Source: Shinella curvata
Lineage (GTDB): Bacteria > Pseudomonadota > Alphaproteobacteria > Rhizobiales > Rhizobiaceae
Direction of reading: 5' to 3'
Length of the DNA: 64,000 bases
Assembly: GCF_022899935.1 (NCBI RefSeq)
Contig: NZ_JALJCJ010000008.1
Span: 62,001 to 126,000 of the forward strand
The position numbers were made by a program, and so were the translations under genes. The notes beneath the pieces were generated by a model, which saw only the letters and a program-made list of their open reading frames with translations, had not been told where the DNA came from and made no database searches. Positions 59,955 to 64,000 of this stretch are shown here, one piece after another (the stretch's first letter is position 1; the number at the start of each line of letters is the position of its first letter).

Positions 59955-62648
59955 ATGCTAAAACTTCCCGAATGGCGCACCTTCCAGGAGCAGCGCGTCA
60001 CCGTCTATCAGGACGACACGCTCTTCTGGAAATTCTATCTGGTCCCCAACTATGTGACGATCCGCAAGGATGACAGCGGCAAGCCGGTGTTTTTGCTGAT
60101 TGCCTATTCGTTCGGCGACCAGGACCGAGAAGAGAACCCCGACCTGCCGCGCGGCGGCGGTTACATGGTTCTCGACGTCGAGATGCGCGTCGATCCCGAT
60201 GACGAAGCGGTCATCAAGGAGCAGCTCCAGCGTGATGTCGACCAGATGTGGCACGAGCTGAAGCGCCTTGCCGAACAGGCCGGCCGGAACGTGCAGAGCT
60301 ACCGCATTACCAGCCATCACAATCTGCCGCGGCTCAGCACCGAGGTTTCGCTCGGTGTCGACGACGTGCTTCTGGGTCTCGGACCGGATCTGCCCGAAGC
60401 CCCTCCCGGCGACCAGCCGCCGAAGGTGGTTCTTGCGAGCCCGACCTGGGTGGAGGGCACGTTCAAGGTCTCCGCGCCGCAAAGCGAGCACCTGGTTTCC
60501 AACCGGCTTGCCGAGGGAAAGACCTCGCTGATCGGCACGAATGTCGCCTCCGCCAATCTCGATCTTACCCCGGCGGGCGCGGCCTTCATGGTGGAGACGC
60601 TGGTCGATCCCAACGGCACGGGCGTTACCGATCTGACGCCGATCCAGATCACCTATAATCTCAAATTCGTGGCCCGCGTTCCCCCGGTCAGCGTCGTCGC
60701 GTCCGCCAATACGCGCAGCGTCTACGCCGCCGTGAAGGGCATTTTCCACGACTACGAAGGCGGCGGCTGCGACGAGGACACGGTTTCCCACTCCGAGCAG
60801 AACATGGAGATGGCCGTATCCTCCGGCCTGATCGATATGAAGATCGATGTGGGCTGGCCAGACGTGCCCGACGATCTCGTCAACCAGATGCGCTCCGACG
60901 CAATGAAGAGCGTGCAGGATGCCCTGACCAAGCGGCTTGCCGACAAGAAGCCAGCCCCCGTGCCCGCGGCCGACGATCCGACGCGCGAGTTCGTCAACCG
61001 CGAAAGCGACATCTTCTACCTGAAGACCGAGATGAGCATGGACTTCACCACGTTCACGCATCAGGAGACGATGGCGAGCACCCGCAAGCAGGACATCAAT
61101 CCGCAGGGCACGCTTCAGGCCTTTCTGCACGGCCTCTCGCCGCAGGAAATCCGCCAGTTCGTTCGCAAGATCGACCTGGACGACCCCTTCTTCCAGACGC
61201 TGGACCTGAAAGCCTGGGTCTTCGGCATCGACTGGGACAAGGACCCCATCGATTTCGTTGAAGTCGAGATCGGCTATAGCGGCACGGACGAAAACGGCCA
61301 GCAGGTCAACAAGGCGACCACCTTCATCTTCACGAAGGACAAGAAGGAGTTCGCCTGGGATCCGAGCCTGATCGGGGCGAAGCGCGAATACCGCTGCCGG
61401 TGGCGTATTGGCTATCGAGGCCACGCGGAGAGCGAATGGAGCGCCTGGGAGACCAAGGCGAGCAACCGCCTCAGCCTCAGCGTGCAGCCGCCGGGCAAGG
61501 TCGATCTCTCGCTGAAGGTCGGCGATATCAGCTTCGACACGGTGACCAAAAGCGTGCAGGTCGAGATCGAGTACGAGGACGCCTCCCGCGGCGTTCCGCG
61601 CATCGGCACGATGGTCAAGCTCGACGCGGGAACGGCGGAGCAGCGCTTCACGAACTGGATCTTCAAGCCGCGCAGCAAGCCGGTGCGCTATCGCCCGACC
61701 TTCTTCCTGAAAAACGGCCAGACGGTCGTCGGCGAATGGCAGGAAACGTCGTCCGATACCGTGCTGATCAACGAGCCGCGTTCGGAAAACCGCCTCGACG
61801 TTCTTCTGGTGCCGAGTGGCCGGAGCTGGGCGCAGGTCGTGCAGTCGGTGGTGACCATGCGCTATGCCGACATCCGCAACGGCGTCATGGCCGAGGCCTT
61901 CTACCAGTTGAAGTCGTTGGAAGAATTCAAGCAGTTTGCCGTCTATGTCGCAAACGGCGGTCCGCGCAAATTCGAATACCAGGTCGTCACGACATTCCAG
62001 GACGGCTCCAGCGAGGAAAGCGGCTGGCTGAACGGCGATGGAGACAGCACGGTGCAGATCGCCGTGAAGGAGCCGCCGGAACTGGTGGTCGATGTCCTGC
62101 CGATGATGCTCGATTTCGCCTTTACGCCGGTGGTCGAGGTCGGGTTGCGCTACGAGGATCCGGCGAACGGCATCCACGAGAGCCAGACCTTCGCGCTGAC
62201 CTCCAAGGACAATCAGACCTGGTCGGTGCCACTCAGCAATCCCGCCAAGACGGATTTCTCGGTCCGCTACACATACAATTGCGCCGACGGGCAGGTGGTC
62301 GAACGGCCGGAAGAAATGGCGCCGGATCCGAAGGTGACGGTGCCGAAACTCCTGGTGCCCGAGGTCTTCGCCTCTTTCGTGCCACGGATGATCGACTTTG
62401 CAGCCACGCCCGTGGTCGAAGTCAATATCGGCTATTCCGATCCGTCTCGCGGGCAGGACGTGCAGGAGACCTTTACCTTCATCGACACGACGCCGCAGAC
62501 GTTCCGCGTCCAGGTGGATGCGGCCGCGCCGAAAACCTATCAGGTGGAGATCGTCTACTATCTCGCGGATGGGCAGATCGTCACGCGGCCGGCCGTGACG
62601 TCGAACAAGACGCAGATCACCATCCCGAAATACGTCCATGCGGCGTGA
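59955..62648 (+). CDS. Beta-repeat protein of unknown function (operon gene 4)
   Basis: 897 residues, paralogous to operon gene 3 along its whole length: VTVYQDDTLFWKFYLV, DDSGKPVFLLIAYSFGDQDR, GGGYMVLDVEM, ASPTWVEGTFKV, NVASANLDLTPAGAAFM, PIQITYNLKFVARVPP. About five repeats fill the C-terminal half; the last two are closest to each other (LDFAFTPVVEVGLRYEDPA and IDFAATPVVEVNIGYSDPS). Each unit likely forms one beta-sandwich. No signal peptide. It starts 33 bases after gene 3 with GGAGGA upstream and ends nine bases before gene 5. Confidence 0.8.
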   Translation: MLKLPEWRTFQEQRVTVYQDDTLFWKFYLVPNYVTIRKDDSGKPVFLLIAYSFGDQDREENPDLPRGGGYMVLDVEMRVDPDDEAVIKEQLQRDVDQMWHELKRLAEQAGRNVQSYRITSHHNLPRLSTEVSLGVDDVLLGLGPDLPEAPPGDQPPKVVLASPTWVEGTFKVSAPQSEHLVSNRLAEGKTSLIGTNVASANLDLTPAGAAFMVETLVDPNGTGVTDLTPIQITYNLKFVARVPPVSVVASANTRSVYAAVKGIFHDYEGGGCDEDTVSHSEQNMEMAVSSGLIDMKIDVGWPDVPDDLVNQMRSDAMKSVQDALTKRLADKKPAPVPAADDPTREFVNRESDIFYLKTEMSMDFTTFTHQETMASTRKQDINPQGTLQAFLHGLSPQEIRQFVRKIDLDDPFFQTLDLKAWVFGIDWDKDPIDFVEVEIGYSGTDENGQQVNKATTFIFTKDKKEFAWDPSLIGAKREYRCRWRIGYRGHAESEWSAWETKASNRLSLSVQPPGKVDLSLKVGDISFDTVTKSVQVEIEYEDASRGVPRIGTMVKLDAGTAEQRFTNWIFKPRSKPVRYRPTFFLKNGQTVVGEWQETSSDTVLINEPRSENRLDVLLVPSGRSWAQVVQSVVTMRYADIRNGVMAEAFYQLKSLEEFKQFAVYVANGGPRKFEYQVVTTFQDGSSEESGWLNGDGDSTVQIAVKEPPELVVDVLPMMLDFAFTPVVEVGLRYEDPANGIHESQTFALTSKDNQTWSVPLSNPAKTDFSVRYTYNCADGQVVERPEEMAPDPKVTVPKLLVPEVFASFVPRMIDFAATPVVEVNIGYSDPSRGQDVQETFTFIDTTPQTFRVQVDAAAPKTYQVEIVYYLADGQIVTRPAVTSNKTQITIPKYVHAA

Positions 62649-62657
62649 GGTGCGGCC

Positions 62658-64000
62658 ATGTTGTACCTCAATCCACCGTTTTTCGAGTACGAGGGCGTCG
62701 TCGTCGGGCGCGACTACAGCGATCCGAAGCAATTCTGGTACTATCCGAACAGGCCCAGGATCGGTACGGACGAACAGGGCCGCCCGGCCGTCCGCCTCAT
62801 CGTCTACAAGGAAATCCTGGAGAATCTCGAAGCCACCGACGACGAGGTGGCCGCCGGGTTCCTGCTCTTCGACACAGTGCTCGACTGGGAACCGGAGCGG
62901 TTGAAGCGCGTGGCGGCGCGCATCAAGGACGAGATGGATCTCGACGACCTGCCGCGGCTCGCACCGTTGCAGTATCGCTCGGGCAGGGTGCGCATGACCT
63001 TTCTCGACCGCAAGAGCCCCCTGCCGGGAGACCCGCCGCCGGGCGAAGACGTTCCGGATAGCGAATGGGTAAGCTTTCTGGAGAGTTCGGGCGTGCCTTC
63101 GCTCTATGCCGACAACCGGGCGATCTTCAGCGTGGAACTCACGGCCAAAGGGACGCGCTTTATCCTCGGCTCCTTCGACGGCTTCATTCCCGCCGGTGTC
63201 GTCTATGAATTGAACTATGTGGCGATGCAGCGCGCCTACAATGTCAAGGTCGAGGCCGACTGGAATCTCGTCTACGAATACATCCGCGACTACGAACAGG
63301 ACCGCTTCTTCTTCTGGAATGACGAGATCGAGAAGATCGTCGAGAAGCTGGAAGAAGAGCGGATCATCAAGTTCACCGCGTCGATCGAGGGCGTGGGCGA
63401 CGAGGGCATGGAGGGTGAATATGCCGAGGTGCGCAAGCAACTGACGCAGTTCATCTACGAAAAATTCTTCGAGCCCAAGATCAACCCGAAGGCACTGCTC
63501 GACCGCGATACGCCCGGTTCCATTGTCGCACTTCTTTCGGGCGTGCGTGACACTGGCCTGCCGATGCAGTTCGGAGGATCGAAGCGGGAGCTGAATGTCG
63601 AGCAGCGCCGCAGTTTCGAGGCCGACGTTTCCACCTACCGCGCTGTCGAGCGCATGATTGCACCGCAAGGCCATCTCAGCATGTTCTGGGAGGACTTCAA
63701 TCTTAGCCGCGATCAGGTGATCACCGTTGTCGACGAAAAGGACGATGTGTGGAGGATCTCGGAACTCGGCGTCACCGCTGTTGCCAATTTCGACGACAAT
63801 GCGGTCGCCCATATCGTCGTCGATATCGTCTATGGCGGTCTCACCGACGGCCGGCCGGCACAGGACGCGCGGACCTTCAGCCTTGTGCTGGACAAGGAGC
63901 ATCGAAAGGGCACTGTCCGCAACTGGTACGATCCAGACGTGGGCGCACGGTTTCACTATCGGTTCACGGTAGCCTTCGGGCCGGGTGCGGTGGTCGGCGA
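62658..64000 (+). CDS. Paralogous beta-rich protein (operon gene 5), cut by the window edge
   Basis: Open from the ATG at 62658 (GAGGTG upstream) to base 64000, 447 codons and still open. It begins MLYLNPPFFEYEGVVVGRDY, then FWYYPNRPRIGTDEQGRPAV, RLIVYKE and AAGFLLFDTVLDWEPERLK, the same N-terminal layout as genes 3 and 4. The second block DNRAIFSVELTAKGTRFI and IPAGVVYELNYVAMQ corresponds to the LTPAGAAFM/YDLRFWAR block. From about residue 365 a repeat-like unit starts (VANFDDNAVAHIVVDIVYGG), suggesting that C-terminal repeats continue beyond the window. A helical insert (VYEYIRDYEQDRFFFWNDEI) distinguishes it. Confidence 0.75.
   Translation, partial: MLYLNPPFFEYEGVVVGRDYSDPKQFWYYPNRPRIGTDEQGRPAVRLIVYKEILENLEATDDEVAAGFLLFDTVLDWEPERLKRVAARIKDEMDLDDLPRLAPLQYRSGRVRMTFLDRKSPLPGDPPPGEDVPDSEWVSFLESSGVPSLYADNRAIFSVELTAKGTRFILGSFDGFIPAGVVYELNYVAMQRAYNVKVEADWNLVYEYIRDYEQDRFFFWNDEIEKIVEKLEEERIIKFTASIEGVGDEGMEGEYAEVRKQLTQFIYEKFFEPKINPKALLDRDTPGSIVALLSGVRDTGLPMQFGGSKRELNVEQRRSFEADVSTYRAVERMIAPQGHLSMFWEDFNLSRDQVITVVDEKDDVWRISELGVTAVANFDDNAVAHIVVDIVYGGLTDGRPAQDARTFSLVLDKEHRKGTVRNWYDPDVGARFHYRFTVAFGPGAVVG

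Noticed and set aside
59958-63956. A 1332-codon open frame on the minus strand
   Set aside because: It is exactly antisense to the two paralogous beta-repeat genes, has no start context and shows low-complexity His/Arg/Asp-rich text typical of GC-rich shadow frames.

Overview
The window looks like a segment of a GC-rich alphaproteobacterial genome, most likely Rhizobiales/Rhizobiaceae. The signs are the long AcnB type, TGA-N9-TCA iron boxes of the RirA class, an RhtX-type siderophore permease, many LysR/AraC/MocR regulators, PotABCD-type ABC transporters, and remnants of a plasmid-type conjugation gene (TraG) and an integrase. It could be a plasmid, chromid or accessory chromosomal region. 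No rRNA, tRNA, CRISPR array or complete insertion sequence was seen.

Layout. 1-7.6 kb: small stress/metabolism units: a partial SRPBCC protein, a nitroreductase divergent from a LysR gene, an orphan ORF, a CatB-like acetyltransferase, an AraC-PhzF-serine hydrolase operon and a short DUF5623 protein. 8-18 kb: a catabolic locus with a GMC oxidoreductase, a MocR regulator, a mandelate-racemase-family dehydratase, an aldehyde dehydrogenase and a complete PotDABC-like importer; the substrate is unknown. 18.1-18.6 kb: decayed integrase and TraG fragments. 18.6-22.5 kb: an MFS exporter, a cyclophilin-like protein and a zinc alcohol dehydrogenase, divergent from a LysR gene. 22.8-24 kb: two AT-richer orphan genes. 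24-27 kb: aconitase B.

27-41 kb is an iron/siderophore island with two parallel modules. Module 1 is AraC, TonB receptor, RhtX-like permease, methyltransferase and cupin. Module 2 is AraC, TonB receptor, IrtA-like SIP-ABC fusion and IrtB-like ABC. Each AraC gene has a TGA-N9-TCA box upstream, and each receptor promoter has an 11-13 bp direct repeat with exactly 21 bp periodicity. This suggests a cascade in which a RirA-type repressor controls AraC, and AraC controls receptor and transporter. A wrecked third TonB receptor lies between the modules.

41-46 kb: a TetR gene, then a type-I-secreted subtilisin with P-domain and RTX repeats (243-bp tandem repeats), preceded by a small exported DUF5818 protein.

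46-64 kb is the most unusual part. An adenylate-cyclase/TPR protein is followed by a 1417-residue fusion of cytochrome P450, membrane segments and a DyP-type peroxidase. Next comes a Crp-family regulator that retains cNMP-binding and TGTGA-reading residues, and then a divergent operon of at least five large, signal-less, beta-rich proteins, several of them clearly paralogous. Perfect TGTGA-N6-TCACA palindromes occur in exactly two promoters: that of the P450-DyP gene and the one between crp and the beta-rich operon. I infer a self-contained cAMP-responsive regulon around a haem oxidoreductase and a set of large structural proteins of unknown function. It runs off the right edge of the window.
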